From assembly GCA_963930655.1 (NCBI GenBank), contig OZ005602.1, positions 21,837,840 to 21,901,839 of the forward strand: a stretch of 64,000 nt of DNA, in the 5' to 3' direction. Made by a program: the position numbers and the translations under genes. Shown in pieces: positions 21,871 through 34,513 of this stretch; the stretch's first letter is position 1; each line of letters opens with the position of its first letter. Source of the DNA: Myrica gale (lineage: Eukaryota > Streptophyta > Magnoliopsida > Fagales > Myricaceae). The notes under the pieces are model-generated. The model ran no database searches. It had not been told where the DNA came from and saw nothing but the letters and a program-made list of their open reading frames with translations.

Positions 21871-22484
21871 AGTCCCACAAGAATCCTAAGAATTTCAAGA
21901 ACGATAACCAGTGCTCCCTGTTTTTCTGACGTCGTCTTCTTCTTTTTTCTCGGCTTTTTCCCTTCGTTCGTTCGGCTTTTTCACCTTCGTTATATTTTAA
22001 TTTGTTGGTGGAGCGGACTCTTTTTGAAAATAGTTGGGTGGGTGGGGCGGTGCTTTGAAAGAAAGAGAAGATGGGGGGAATGTATCTGATTTTTTTGAGC
22101 GCGGCTCTGAACTGCTGACCGAACTGCAGCAGATTTGCTGCCGTTTGTGAGGGTGGGGTGGTCCTTGCGCAGCGGGGTTCAGCCGAACTGCAGCAAACCC
22201 TGTCCCCATTTTTTGGGCTTATAAACTCTTCAGCAACGTGCTAAAAACAACAGAATCCAAAAATTCCAACCCGGACTGTCGATAATATTTCTATAAAACA
22301 AATTCCAACCTGGCCTGTAATGTCCATAATATTTCTATAAAAAAAAATTCTTCGACCAAAATTCTTTTCAATTTTTAGTCTGAATTGCAGATATAATGAG
22401 AACAGGTGGACCTTATTTTAATGTTCATTCTGTCTAAAATTTTACACCAACAATATTAAATAAAGTATATCTATGTATTTTTTA

Positions 22485-22714
22485 GGGATAAATACAAAAT
22501 TAGTCCATGTGATATAAGTCAAAATCAAATTAGTTCTCGTGGTAAGAAAAATATAAAATTAGTCCCTCTGATTTTATAAACGGATAAAATCAGTCTCTAA
22601 TGGGAGGAACTGCAAACGAAAATGAAATCACAGAGACTGATTTTATGATTTTATTATCACAAGGACTAATTCAATATTAGCTTATATGACAGGGACTAAT
22701 TTTGCATTTATCCC
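22485..22714. repeat. Foldback MITE, 230 bp
   Basis: The left arm begins GGGATAAATACAAAATTAGT and the right arm ends ACTAATTTTGCATTTATCCC, its near-perfect inverse. Pairing continues into both arms (ATTAGTCCCTCTGATTTTAT against TCAGAGACTGATTTTATG-like sequence). Non-coding; upstream of the phosphatase gene's 5' end. Confidence 0.75.
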
Positions 22715-22804
22715 ATTTTTTTTATTTATTTCTAAATTATATAGTGTAATTTGAGCAAAGATTTAAGCAGACACAAAATCCAATAGACACCAAATGAGTT
22801 AAAA

Positions 22805-22888
22805 TGAAGAGGTTAATCGAGTGGCTAAGGTGTGAGTCTTGGTGGTATGTTCTTTCAAAGATCTCGGGTTCAAAAATTTTATAGGTAC
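22805..22888 (+). mobile_element. Possible tRNA-derived SINE remnant
   Basis: Contains an A-box-like GAGTGGCTAAGGTG and, about 45 bp on, a B-box-like GGGTTCAAAA, the spacing of a Pol III promoter. No clear tail or target duplication. The second hAT inserted directly to its right. Confidence 0.4.
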
Positions 22889-22895
22889 TACAAAC

Positions 22896-25781
22896 TAGGG
22901 TTGTTCAACCCCGGTGTAGGTGCCGATTTTTAAAAAAATGACACCTACACCTACACCGTTAAGGGCAAAAACCGGCCCTTAGCGGTGGCGGTTTCCAGTA
23001 ATCCTATATTCATATTGAACTAATTTTTTAACATATTACGCACATAAAAAATATAAACTCTACACTAATACAATCCAATCCAATCCAAAATCAATAATAC
23101 AATCTAAACTAATACAATCCAATCCAAAATGAATAATCCAATCCAAACTAATACAATCCAATCCAAAATCAATAATCCAACCAGTTCAAGGCAAGAAACG
23201 GGAACGTATCTCCAACCAGATCAAGGCAAGAAAAAACAAACTTTATATGCATAGTTGCAAAAACAAATATAATATCTAATATGGAAAACAAAACCAAAAG
23301 AGAAGGTCCAACATAGTTACATTACTTACATAACCCAACAGTTAACATGGAAACAACAGTTAATCCAACACCTAAAGAGAATCTAAAAAGGGAAGGTGAC
23401 TGCTAATGAAGTTCAACCAATTACATCAACCTGCATTTGAGAAAGCAATCACCAAAATACATCGAGATGGGTAAGTGGTAACTCCTCCAAAATCCCTATT
23501 CGCTCTCCGTCCCTAAGATGGGTAACTCTACAAAATACATTTAAATACACCAAGTTATAATTTATAGAAATGAAAATATTATTCAAAATAATAAACTAAC
23601 AAAAGTCGAAATGAAATTACCTGAGTCAAGTGTATAAGTGTCTAACCTTGGGAGTGATGACTTAACATACTTAACCATATTTCGAACTCTAGCAACTGAC
23701 TTGTAAACATCTTTCAATCCTTCAGACACAATCAAATTCAAAATATGTGCACAACATCTCAAGTGTAGGAATTCATGGCCACAACCAATCCTCCCTACAT
23801 CTAGAGTATCTTTTTGCAACTGTCTTCTCTTTAAATGGTCAATGACAGTGTCGTTAGAGGAGGCATTGTCAACTGTTATTGTAAGGATTCTTTGTATCCC
23901 TCAATCATTCATACAATCTTCTAGTTCCTTAGCAATACTGACACCCTTATGATCTTGCAACCTTCTAAAAGACAAAATTCTCTTCTGCAAGGTCCAATTA
24001 ACATCGATGAAGTGTCTAGTGACACACATATAATTGAAATTTTGAATCGATGTCCAAGTGTCTGTGGTAAAACACACTATATACCTATTTGTTCGAATCA
24101 AATGCTTCAACTTATCTTTCTCCTTCAAATATAATTTCATGCAAAGCCTCATAATTGTTATCCTAGATGACATCTTAAATCTAGGCTCCAAATAATGAAT
24201 TAAATTCCTAAATCCTTGTTTCTGAACCACAATAAAAGACATCTCATCAATAATTATCATCCTAGCAATAAGATCTTTAATAGTATTCTCACAAAACTTA
24301 GGAGTCACCCTCATTGTCCCAACATCAGACCCCGTTGACTTCTCAGCATCGTGGGTTAGGAACATCTGCCCAATATCTAACTGACCCCTCTTTGTCCTTT
24401 TGAAAAATGGACAAATGTTGTGATGTCCCCATAACCCCGATGTCTCATTCTTGTGATGAGGCATAAAATTTTTTTATACAATAATTGCATTTTGTTTTAG
24501 GTGGATCAGAGTCATGTACCTTGGTATAATGCAGTCATACATCAGAAGGGTTCGAGTTCTTCCTCTTTTTGGTTTGAGGCCGTGGTGGTCGTCCACTTGT
24601 ATCACCTCCAGTCATTGGCCCAGTTGTCTCTGAATCTGGTGTGGACCCAACAACTAGACATGACACCGGGGTTGAACTTCTTTAAGCAACATATCGAACA
24701 TAAATCCATTAATATCAGCTAGCTAGCACCATTACCATATACATGCTCAAGACCAATGCTTTGAGCTGAACTTCCTTGTAGGAGTTAAAAAGAGTGATGA
24801 CCCTTTAAATAACTTATAGTAGCTACCAGCATTACCATTATATAGCATTTACAGCTCAAAGGTATCAGATTCAGCCGACAAAATTTTGATCTATGCATGT
24901 AGGTGTAGGGGATGGTGATGCCATATTTAAATTAAAATGAAGTACTTATACGAACTATTCAGAAGCATGCAGGTTCAGTTCCCATCATTTTCAAGATATA
25001 CCTCTAAATGAACCTGATTAGCTGCTCTAGAACATGTTTTTATAAATCCTTTTTCTTTCTTTGGTTTCTAATCTCGTTCCTTTGATGCTTAACTAGCCAC
25101 AACCACCATGCTTTTTTGGAAATATTTCTCACACCTAGCTCTTCAAAAAATAAGATTGCATTTCTTCAAACAGAAAGATCTAAAAGTCATTGCTCTCTCA
25201 CATGAATCACACCAAACGTAACACACCAAAAGCATGTTTAAAAGGCATCAACAAAGCAACAAACCCGAGTGCCCACTGCCTAGATCTATAAGTCATCAAC
25301 AACCTGAGCAACAAACCCAACTAAATTAAAGGTAGCACACAAAGCTAACCTGGGTCCTGGGCCACTGCTACTGTGCGCCGGACGACAGGAGAGGGAGGGC
25401 CGGAAGGGAAGAGGAAGACAAGACTGGGCACTCGGTCGGCGACTCGGCAGTGGGCAGGGGCACTCCGTCGGCGACTCGTCAGTGGGCACTGACAGGGGCT
25501 TAGATTTTAGAGTTAGGGCTGAGAAATTGGGAATGACCGAATGGGATTCGGGAGGAGCGACACAATTCACTTCAAATGCTACAAAACGCGCGTTTTACAT
25601 TCACCGTTCACAACTTCACGTTACGTTACGTTTTTTTTAAATAAACTAGGTTTCCCGGGGGTCCGGGTAACCTGTGAACCGGGATTACCCCCGGGATTTC
25701 AAAGAAAAGGCAAACCGGCACCGAAACCGGGTTGCCAGGGTAGGTGCCACCAGATTTTTCCGGTGGCACTGAACACCCCTA
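22896..25781 (-). mobile_element. hAT transposon with broken transposase
   Basis: Ends TAGGGTTGTTCA (22896-22907) and TGAACACCCCTA (25770-25781), imperfect terminal repeats of the same type as the element at 13588-16168. The flanking 8-bp duplication is CTACAAAC (22888-22895) and CTACAAAA (25782-25789). Subterminal sequence is also shared (GTTAAGGGCAAAAACCGGCC near the left end; TTTTTCCGGTGGCACTGAAC near the right). A minus-strand transposase remnant lies at 23628-24464. The region left of it, where the dimerisation domain should be, is short and non-coding, so this copy is not autonomous. Confidence 0.88.
23628..24464 (-). pseudogene. hAT transposase (RICESLEEPER-type), truncated
   Basis: A minus-strand frame from 24464 begins with a BED-like zinc-binding stretch (SGLWGHHNICPFFKR), continues with the DFxxFxxxxE-like and FTTDTWTSIQNFNYM region that opens the RNase H-like catalytic fold, meets an in-frame TGA at about 23903, and continues in the same frame with ILTITVDNASSND and HLRCCAHILNLIVSEGLKD, typical of plant hAT transposases (RICESLEEPER/DAYSLEEPER class). 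It stops near 23630, without the C-terminal hAT dimerisation region. Both the stop and the truncation mean it is inactive. The usual enzyme is about 650-700 residues; about 275 remain. Confidence 0.85.
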
Positions 25782-26789
25782 CTACAAAACTTCTTGAGTC
25801 ACCTCTAAAATTTTTAACCTGATAATTACTAGATCTGTGTGACACTAGTGGTTGTATATATTCTGAAATTAGTCAAATACTTATAGATTAGAGGCTAGAG
25901 CACCTCATTGAAAAAAAAACTAACATGCACACACAAACCAAAGCCGTGGCGTTAAGGCCTAAAAGAGAAGTTCAAGAAAAATAAAAAAGCTACCGTCGTT
26001 TCCCGGAGACCATAACTCCCGCCCAGAAATCTTAAACGGAATATTTTAAATATCCGAAAACAGGGGAATTCCAAACAGCCAAAGTGATTTAAAATACTTT
26101 GTTTGGGTAAGCAAAGTGATTTAAATACGAAATGCCAACTAACCACATAGCTCCGGTCTGGGGTCGAAAATATAAAGGAACAGATCAACCCAAGAAAAAA
26201 GGTATGTGAAGAGATCTTTAGACTTTGGAGCTTTCCAGCTCCATCCAAGATATCTGGAGTTTGCAAGTGACGAAGGAGAGACCAACTGGTTTATCAGAAC
26301 ATATTCTCTTGCTTTGCTCTTTTTTTTTTTTTAGGCTGTGTTATGGTCTATCCCATAAAGAGAGTATAACACTGTCGGATATTATGATAGAATAATGATT
26401 GATGTATTTTGATAATTTGCAGTAAATTATATTATTCTAGTGATAGTTTTGAAATTAGAAGTGAAGATTATGTTTTTTTTGGGTAAATGACATTCATTCA
26501 TGTGTACCGGACTTAAATGAATTAATTTAGTATCTATATGAGTTGGGATCAACGTCACGACAAACTTCAAATAAACCGTTCATCCTTACTTAATCCACAC
26601 TCTCAAGAGCCTCCCGCTGCACTTGATTTTCCCGGATAGATTAAGTGAAGATTTTTCTTATATGTGTCTGTTTTCATTGTCATACTTTTTTATCTCCTCT
26701 ACGGTTTAGATACATATTTAACATCTATCCAAAAAATCAGATAAAAAGTACATGATGAAAGGACTCATCTAGGCTTTGTCTCCCTCTTT
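25782..26789. other. Intergenic, nothing recognised
   Basis: AT-rich sequence without a supported ORF, RNA or clear repeat boundary between the second hAT and the decayed LINE. Confidence 0.4.
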
Positions 26790-29079
26790 ATATTTTGCCT
26801 GATTGGCTTTGGAGGACTTTCCCCTTTGCTCTTCATCATTTGCTCTGAAGTGTTGTCCTGCTTGCTGCTTCGTGTGGACTAATTGGAGGTTGAAAGGCAT
26901 CAAAATTAGCCGGGCAGCGCCCACCATCTCACACATTTTTTTTGCGGATGATTTATTATTATTCGGGAAAGCTACATTAAGAGAAGCTATCACATTGGAT
27001 GATTGCCTGAGTAAGTACATGGAGTGGTCGGGGCAAAAAGTGAATCGAGCTAAGTCGTCGGTGCACTTTAGTAAGAATTTTTGAGGCCAACATACTCTTC
27101 CCATTTTGGACCAACTGAATTTAAAGAAACTCTCATCCAAGGCAAAGCACCTTGGTTTGTCTTTGGTTATTCCTCGGAACAAAGCTTTTGTAGCTAGCGA
27201 ACTAAAGGAACGTTTACTGCAGAAAATTACGGGGTGGAAAGCCAAAGTCCTATCACAAGCGGGGCGCACGATGTTGGTTAAGGCGGTGGCTGGGGCGATA
27301 CCATCTTACCTTCTCAGTTTTTATTCTATGCCGAATTCTTGGTGTAAGGAGATGGATAGAGAATAAAAAAAAATTGGTGGGGGACTAAGGCTGGACAGTC
27401 TCGTAGTTTATCTTTAAAATCTTGGAAGACGATTTGTTTACCAAAGCGGGAGGGGGATTGGGCATGAGACTTGCAACTGATATTAATTCGGCACTGGTGG
27501 CGAAACTTGCTTGGAAGATGTTGACCAAGAAAGATTTAGATAACTTGTGGGTCAAGGTATTGAGTGGAAAATATTTATGTGGGCTGAATTTTAAAGTAGT
27601 TGGAACTAAAGCCACAGATTCATGGATATGGAAGAGTATAATCAAGCATCGTGATGCTTTGATGGGTGGTTTGTGCTATAAGATGGATAATGGCAGCGCT
27701 ATTCTAGCTCTTCAGGATCAGTGGGTACCTTATGTCTCGAGGTTTCAGCCGACTCTTAGACCAGATGCAGTAGTGGACTCAGCTCAGTTGCTTGTTAGTG
27801 ATTTTATTGGTGCAGACCGCAATTGTTGGGAAGAGAGGACCATACGCAGGATTTTCACATAAGACTCTGCCGAGGCAATTTTGCAGATTCGTTTGCTGCA
27901 GGAAGCTTTGGAAGACTCGGTTTACTGGCCTATTGCACCAAATGGAGATTTTTCAGTGAAATCCATGTACCAATTTTTGGTGGCTAACAGAGGACATCAC
28001 TTGTGTTCGTGGAGTGCTGGAGATTGACGTGATCTCTGGCGCCTCAAAGTGCAAGAGAGATTTAAATTATTGTTGTGGAAAGTACTTTGGAATATCCTGC
28101 CCACTAAATGCACACTTGTTGATCGGTTTGGATGAAGAAATCAGGTGGAGGCAGAGTTGCAATGCGCACTTTGTGGGACCGGTATGGAATCTCTCAACCA
28201 CCTTTTATTTAATTGTCCTTATACACGTGTTACATGGAGTGAATCAAAGTGGCAACTTAATATTATGGCCTTTGGAGATGGTACGGGTGGAGATTGGGTT
28301 CACAAGCTATTACATCCGCATTAAAGGATAGGGATTCCTTTGCAGGATCAACTTTTCTTCCAACTTTTCGCTGTGAATGCAATTGACTTAGTTTGGTCCT
28401 GTAAAAACTGGTTGGTACATGAAGGCAAAAGGTGGGAGGCTGATGAGTTGGCTGTTATGGTGAGGAAACTAAGTTTAGAACATCACAGTGCATGGAGGAG
28501 GAAATTGGATCCTATTGGGCAACAGAAGTGGAAGCCTCCACCTGAACATGTTATGAAGATAAATGTAGATGTAGCTATAAGGCCGGAGTTCGCAGTAATC
28601 GCAGCTATTATTCGTGACTCTAAGGGGCAGTTACGTGGATTCAAAATGGCCAAGATTGGGGCTGTTGAACCAGTGGTAGGGGAAGCCGAAGCTGCCAAAA
28701 TGGGTGTCTAGATGGCTCTTGATCTTGGCTTCCGGAATGTGGTGTTAGAAGGTGATTCTGAAACCGTAATTGCTGTTGTCCAAAACTATCCCCAGATAAC
28801 AAACTGGAAAATCCAGCCCCTTGTGATGGATATTCACAGCTCTCTTCGACAGTTCCAAGCTTGGCAAGTTGTCATATTCGTCATAGTGCTAATGAGGCAG
28901 AGCACCAGTTAGCTCATTGGGCCGCCACTGAGTTGATCTCATGTGGCAATCCTTGTATCATTGAGCATTTTTCAAATTTATCTTGGTTGTATGAAGGGTT
29001 TGATCCCCCTTAAAACACTTTTGTTGGGTTTTTTTTTTGTTTCATGAATAAGAGCTGATGTTTTGATTAAAAAAAATAT
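26790..29079 (+). mobile_element. 5'-truncated, decayed LINE (RT C-terminus, zinc-binding region, RNase H)
   Basis: Read in shifting frames on the plus strand. It starts inside the reverse transcriptase (GLSPLLFIICSE, then HIFFADDLLLFG with the catalytic FADD motif at about 26932-26952) and continues through KAKHLGLSLVIPRNK and WKAKVLSQAGRTMLVKAVAG. The zf-RVT region (WRLKVQERFKLLLWKVLWN, CALCGTGMESLNHLLFNCP) follows, then an RNase H domain (KINVDVAI, VLEGDSETVIAV, LAHWAATEL). It ends with a short A-run at 29070-29077. Stops and frameshifts occur at about 26870, 27081, 27365, 27860, 28026 and 28710. ORF1 and endonuclease are missing. L1-type plant LINE; inactive. Confidence 0.88.
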
Positions 29080-29254
29080 CTAACACGAGAAAATCGAAAA
29101 TGAGATAAGGTATTGGCTGGCGCCCGACAATATAAGACAGGTCCTAGAAGATATGTCCAACACATTGTGACGTTTCATATGTTCATCAGTAGTCGATTCT
29201 GACCATTTTGCTTCTAAGTATTTAAAATTGTAATTAAGTTGGATACAATGGAAC

Positions 29255-30010
29255 ACAGGAGTGGTTAATGATAGTGTAGGTGATAGTTTGGCGAAAACTG
29301 TCACCGCCACCTCAATTGACAAAATCACATATTTGACACCGTCATCGCACTGTTAAGGCACAATAATTGCCTTTACTGGTGACGGTATTAACGGTAACGG
29401 TTAGACAGTAACCGCTTAAACTGTGTAACACAAAAAATAGGTTTTTTTACTTTTCATTTTTTTCTTCACTGTTTTTTGTTGTTTTTCTTTGGTTTTTTTG
29501 GACCATTAAGACCATTTTATGCCCATATATAAGCAACAAATATAATCATTCAAATATGATAACCTATTTAAATTTTAAATATAATATCATGATTAATAAT
29601 CATATCAAATGGACAAATATCATAACCTATTCAAACATAATATCATAATCATTAATACTCATAACAAATATAATAAATTGTCCAAAAGTTCAACATAATA
29701 TCATATTCAAACATAAAGACTAAAGTCTAATAAAAATGTCCAACAATGTGACATAAACCAACTAACATATTCCATCAAAAGTCCAATAAAAAGTATGTCA
29801 CATAATCAATAATCATCTCAAGTCTAAACTAGAGGTGATTAACGTTAGTGTAGGTGACGGTTTGGTGAAAACCGTCACCGCAATTGACGGAATCACATAT
29901 TTGACACTGCCACCGCACCTCTAAGGCATAATAATCGTCATTATCGGTTACAGTACCGATAGCGGTGACGGTTAAACCACCACCGCCGGTGAAAATGAGC
30001 ACCCCTAGAA
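29255..30010. repeat. Duplicated hAT-like end sequences
   Basis: Two related blocks in the same orientation, 29255-29420 and 29829-30007, share TTAATGATAGTGTAGGTGA / TTAACGTTAGTGTAGGTGA, AAAACTGTCACCGC / AAAACCGTCACCGC and AATCACATATTTGACAC. The second ends GAGCACCCCTAG, resembling a hAT terminus, and starts CTAGAGGTGATTAACG. The phrases recall, but are not the same as, the GC-rich ends of the two larger hAT elements. Non-coding. I cannot pair ends with target duplications reliably. Confidence 0.5.
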
Positions 30011-33000
30011 CTGGTGCTGCCAACAAACATGTATGAAATACAATAGAGGTTTTCGAATGAATAACATAATACTATTTTTCTTGCTTTTATCTTAAAAAAA
30101 CAAATTAATCTAATCAAGGATTAGGATTACCAATAATTTGATGCTCAAATTGTACGGTGCAATTTGAAGAAAGATAGATACAATAGGTGGATTCTACACC
30201 ATTTAATGTTCCATGCTATATCATTTAATGCTGTCAATGTAAAGAAATTGTAGAAAATCCTGGTCCGATCAAAACTTAAAACGGTTAAACCTACTAAATA
30301 TAAGTCATAAAAGCTGCAATATAACTAATCAAGATTGATTTCATGATCAAAACTTTAAACGGTTAGATTCTAGAAAGATAAATTTGAGAAAAAAAGTTAC
30401 TTTGCACTCTCAAACTATCAAATAATCTCAAAAGGATCCTAACTACTACTTTTGATATATTAAATTTCAAATATTTCAAAATCAATAAATTTGTGTCATG
30501 AAATAAAATTATCAGTGTTAAAATCGTGTCAAATGTCTTAATTATAATACATATGATGGTTGAAGTACTGGTTGAGATTATTTTGGTTGTTTGATAGCGC
30601 ACAGTGTGAGGTAATAAATCTATTATTAATGGAACAAATCCACTATAATTGGACAAAAATTAGTTACATATGGTATGTTAGCACATAAATTAATCTTAAA
30701 ACATTTTAGAGTTGTCAACATATTCCAACGATGACAAAATCACCACTTTTAAACATCACAGACTATCAGCATACTCTATAAGGAAAACCAATCGGATTTA
30801 GCGGATATTTGATTCTTCTTGTTTTTTTTCCCTGAGCCAACCTTGGTACCTTGCCTCGCCGGCTTCTTTGAAAAAGGAAAAAGTATTCTTAAGAGGGAGC
30901 GGTAAGCGCGTGGAGGTTGAACTCCTTAACGTTTTTTCTTGCCACCCTTCATGTTGACGAGAGAGGCCGAGTGTACGAATCCATGTGAATTTACAAGGCT
31001 CAGATCGAAATAGACTCGGGTTTCGTTGCGGCCGAAGTTGTTAGTGTTAGACTACTAGTCTACTTGGGAAAACAAGTAAAAGAGGTGAACGGGTGAAAGA
31101 AAGGAACGGTCCAACCAAAAAATAAAAGACTTTGACAAGGAACGGTCGTCTTTTTTCATTACTCCACAGGGACCGAAGAATAGGGAACTCAGGCACAGAT
31201 CACGCGGGAATGAACCATGGAATTGTACGTGAAGGGGGTCTTTCTTTCCGTTTGTGCTCGTACTCAATTGCTTCCATTTGATTCTGTACCTTTTGATTGT
31301 TTCAGATAAGCCTAGACCCTATATATCCCTCAACCGTCCCATGAGATTGGGATCCTGAAAAAGGTGCACTCTTTGCTCCTATCTCGTTCTCAGGTACTTC
31401 TATCACTCCCCTTTGACCCCCGACTGCTTTTTTTTTTTTTTTTTCCTTTTAAAGGAAGTACACTTAATTGGAATTATTTGCTTTGATTCTGATTTGGGAT
31501 GTCCAATTTCCTCTTTGTTTTTGGTTATTTTGTTGGGTTTCATACTATTGGCCTTCGTCTTAGAGTCATAGCTGACCAGATTATGGATATTTCTTTATGT
31601 TTTGGTAATAAGATGTTGGGAGTGCTTAATGTTTTTCCTCTTGCAACTATGTAACTATGTTTGCGCGACTCATCTAAGCCTTGCCTCAATCCCGATTAAA
31701 AATTGGAGACTGCTACGGATCCGCTCACCTAGTTTGGGCCCGCCGGGTGGACTGGTAATACCTTTTGCAACTCAAGTCTTGATCACTTTGATTGACTCGA
31801 CTGGGCTGGATGTTCTTCGTTCTAGTGTTGTTTAAGGTCCCCGATTATTGACTGGCTGCATGATTGGATCTTTTGAGTTGCAAAGTGGCCTTATTTGAAG
31901 TATTAGTTTTGTTGATGAGAAAATCAGTATCTTTTTAATGAATCTGAAGGGATATCAGTCTTGGTTCGATGGTTGTTGAGAAAGATGTCTTTCTTGGTTT
32001 TGTTCTGGTTACACAGGTTTTTTGCCGGTATTCAAAATTAGAGCGAATGGATACTTTGGTTTTATATTGAAATTCAAAACTTCACACCTTTTAAATGTTA
32101 TGTTTATTGTTAAGTTCCCAGGCTTCTTGGTGGTTTGCCTTCATTTATAATTTGGATTAAATCCATTTTGGGTGGTAATTCGTTGGTTACCGGTAGTGTT
32201 AGTGTAGTTGTACAAAGGGGAGGAATGCTTTTATTTTTTTGTGACCATCGTGTGATGATAAAATTTAATTGGAAATCATATGGACAGGTGCAAGGCATTG
32301 CATGGTATAAAATGTGGGTAGTAAAGAAACAATTGATTCATGAAATGAATGTAGTTTGAACCGCCATCTTGTATGGACTATTGATAAAAAAGAAGACAAA
32401 ACAAGAGGTGCAGGTATTTGTGAAATGTTAGCGATAGCAGACTTCACTACAGAATTTGGCAAAACTCTATCACGATCACGTTGATCGATAACCAATGAAT
32501 ACAGTCACCAGAAGCAGAAGATAAACTTGGCTGAGAGAGTTTCACTGTAGGCAATGGAAACGAGTTGGGAGGAGTGATATGACTCTATTGGGATCACTAG
32601 ATGAACCAGAGAAAGCTCAACATAGATGCATGTCATTGTGGTTAGAAGGGGCAGAGACGAACCTGGCATTCTTTTTTCTTTAGGGGAAGGGGGTGCTGAA
32701 CGAATTGTTGGGGGGACCACTAAGCTACAAAAATCTCCATACGGTTTCTGTGGGTTTTCAAAGCCTAGAGGGGAACCAGTATTGCAAAAAAGTGTGGCCA
32801 TATATAGATTTGAATCATAAAATGATCTCAGTAGCTGATCCTGACTAATTGGAATTTAAAGTCTTTGATGAGGTTAATTGATTTCAGGTAAGAGCCGCTG
32901 GATCATTATTGTTTGGACTTGTGTAGTTGATGTGTACCAACTAGGAGATTTTGAAACACGAATTCTGCATTATGGTTTTCTCAATTCCGCAAAGTAATGT

Positions 33001-33385
33001 CAAGTTACGGTGTGCTTAAAGCTTGCAGAAAGTGTGATTTTTTATTAGAGAGCCTCAAATATTTTAGGATGAAACTTCAGGCCACTTGAATGACATTCCA
33101 CAGACCTAGATGGCGTAAATGGACCTAATAAACTACCTAATGTGATTCAATTTTGTTTCCTTGTTTCTCCATTGCCATACTTGGTTCAACTTCTAGTCTT
33201 GGACTTAGAAGTCCATAAACTGTCAGTGCTCCTTTTGTCTTAGCAGGCTTCATAAATGATGCATCTGTTCATTTATGAGAATCTTCAAATTGAAGATTCT
33301 TGTTGAAGAAATTAATCATGTTATTGAGTCTCTGTGTTTAATATAGTTCTTTCACCAAATTAAACCCTTCAGTTCATTTAAACAG
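30011..33385. other. Upstream region and probable 5' UTR intron of the zinc transporter gene
   Basis: No ORF of note. A possible non-coding first exon ends near 31394 at a donor (CTCAG|GTACTT), and a consensus acceptor (TTTAAACAG) at 33377-33385 abuts the ATG. A 5' UTR intron of about 2 kb is therefore likely, as is known for other plant MTP genes. A poly-T tract lies at 31430-31444. Confidence 0.45.
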
Positions 33386-34513
33386 ATGGAGCAAGAGGAA
33401 GAACCCATCTTGAGAACAAATTCCCAGCTGGAAATTGAGATACCAGTAGTGTCAGAGAAAGTTGATGTTCACCCCATGGTGCATAAGTTATCCTGCAAAT
33501 CTCTTTGTGCTTTCTCCAAACAAGAAAATAGTGCTTTGGAGCCTGGACAACGATCAAATTCGATGAAAAAGCTATATGGACTGATAATTTTCTATGTACT
33601 AGTCATGGTAGTAGAGATTTTTGGCGGTGTGAAAGCCAACAGCCTTGCTGTTCTCACAGATGCAGCCCACTTGCTCTCTGATGTTGCTGGGTTCTCCATC
33701 TCTCTGTTCGCTATATGGGCTTCAGGTTGGGCAGCAACATCACAACATACTTTTGGATACAACCGTCTTGAGGTTTTGGGTGCCCTTCTATCTGTGCAGC
33801 TCATATGGCTGATCTCTGGGATCCTCATTTATGAAGCCATCAATAGGCTTCTTCATAAAAATGCAGAGGTGAAAGGAGCGCTCATGTTTGGAGTTGCAGC
33901 ATTTGGATTTATTATCAACTTTCTAATGGTTGTATGGCTTGGTCACGGTCATGACCATGACCACAACCACAATCATCATGCCTGTGGACATGCGGATCAC
34001 AATCATGAAAGAGACGAGGAATGTGCAACAACTGAAGAGAAGACTAATTTGGTGTTGGATTCTCCAGAAAAGGCCAAAATATCGAACATAAATCTCCAGG
34101 GGGCTTACCTTCATGTCATGACCGATCTGATCCAGTCTGTCGGTGTGATGATTGCTGGAGCCATCATATGGGTAAAACCACACTGGTTAGTAGTAGATCT
34201 GATCTGTACTCTTCTATTTGCTGTTCTTGCTTTAAGTACTACTGTACCCATGCTCAGCAACATATATGGCATATTGATGGAGAGGACTCCAAGCGAGATT
34301 GATATTGATAAGCTGGAAACTGGCCTCAAATGTATCAAAGGAGTTGAGGATATTCATGACCTACATGTTTGGGCCATTACGGCGGGGAAAAATGTATTAT
34401 CTTGCCATGTAACAGCCGAACCTTTAGTTTCCTCTAGCGAATTAATTAGCAAGGTCAGAGATTTCTGTGAAAAAACATACAGTATACATAATGTAACTAT
34501 ACAAATTGAATAG
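33386..34513 (+). CDS. MTPB: Zinc transporter of the cation diffusion facilitator family (MTPB-like)
   Basis: An intronless ORF of 375 codons, the length I recall for Arabidopsis MTPB. Six predicted membrane helices lie at about 62-82, 102-118, 130-150, 164-184, 240-262 and 266-286. The metal site of CDF zinc transporters is complete: HLLSD in TM2 (H95, D99) and HVMTD in TM5 (H243, D247). Between TM4 and TM5 is a His-rich cytosolic loop (GHGHDHDHNHNHHACGHADH, about 187-206), shorter than in MTP1. The C-terminal 75 residues form the usual CDF dimerisation/metal-sensing domain (GVEDIHDLHVWAIT). Such proteins move Zn2+ out of the cytosol, usually into the vacuole, by H+ antiport; location here is inferred. 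The ATG follows directly on a splice acceptor, so the CDS occupies one exon after a 5' UTR intron. Confidence 0.92.
   Translation: MEQEEEPILRTNSQLEIEIPVVSEKVDVHPMVHKLSCKSLCAFSKQENSALEPGQRSNSMKKLYGLIIFYVLVMVVEIFGGVKANSLAVLTDAAHLLSDVAGFSISLFAIWASGWAATSQHTFGYNRLEVLGALLSVQLIWLISGILIYEAINRLLHKNAEVKGALMFGVAAFGFIINFLMVVWLGHGHDHDHNHNHHACGHADHNHERDEECATTEEKTNLVLDSPEKAKISNINLQGAYLHVMTDLIQSVGVMIAGAIIWVKPHWLVVDLICTLLFAVLALSTTVPMLSNIYGILMERTPSEIDIDKLETGLKCIKGVEDIHDLHVWAITAGKNVLSCHVTAEPLVSSSELISKVRDFCEKTYSIHNVTIQIE

Noticed and set aside
22805..22888. A-box and B-box motifs as a functional tRNA
   Set aside because: No acceptor pairing or anticodon stem; better explained as a SINE remnant.
30840..31330. 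Possible organelle-derived insert upstream of the transporter gene
   Set aside because: Slightly higher GC, but no plastid or mitochondrial gene sequence recognised.
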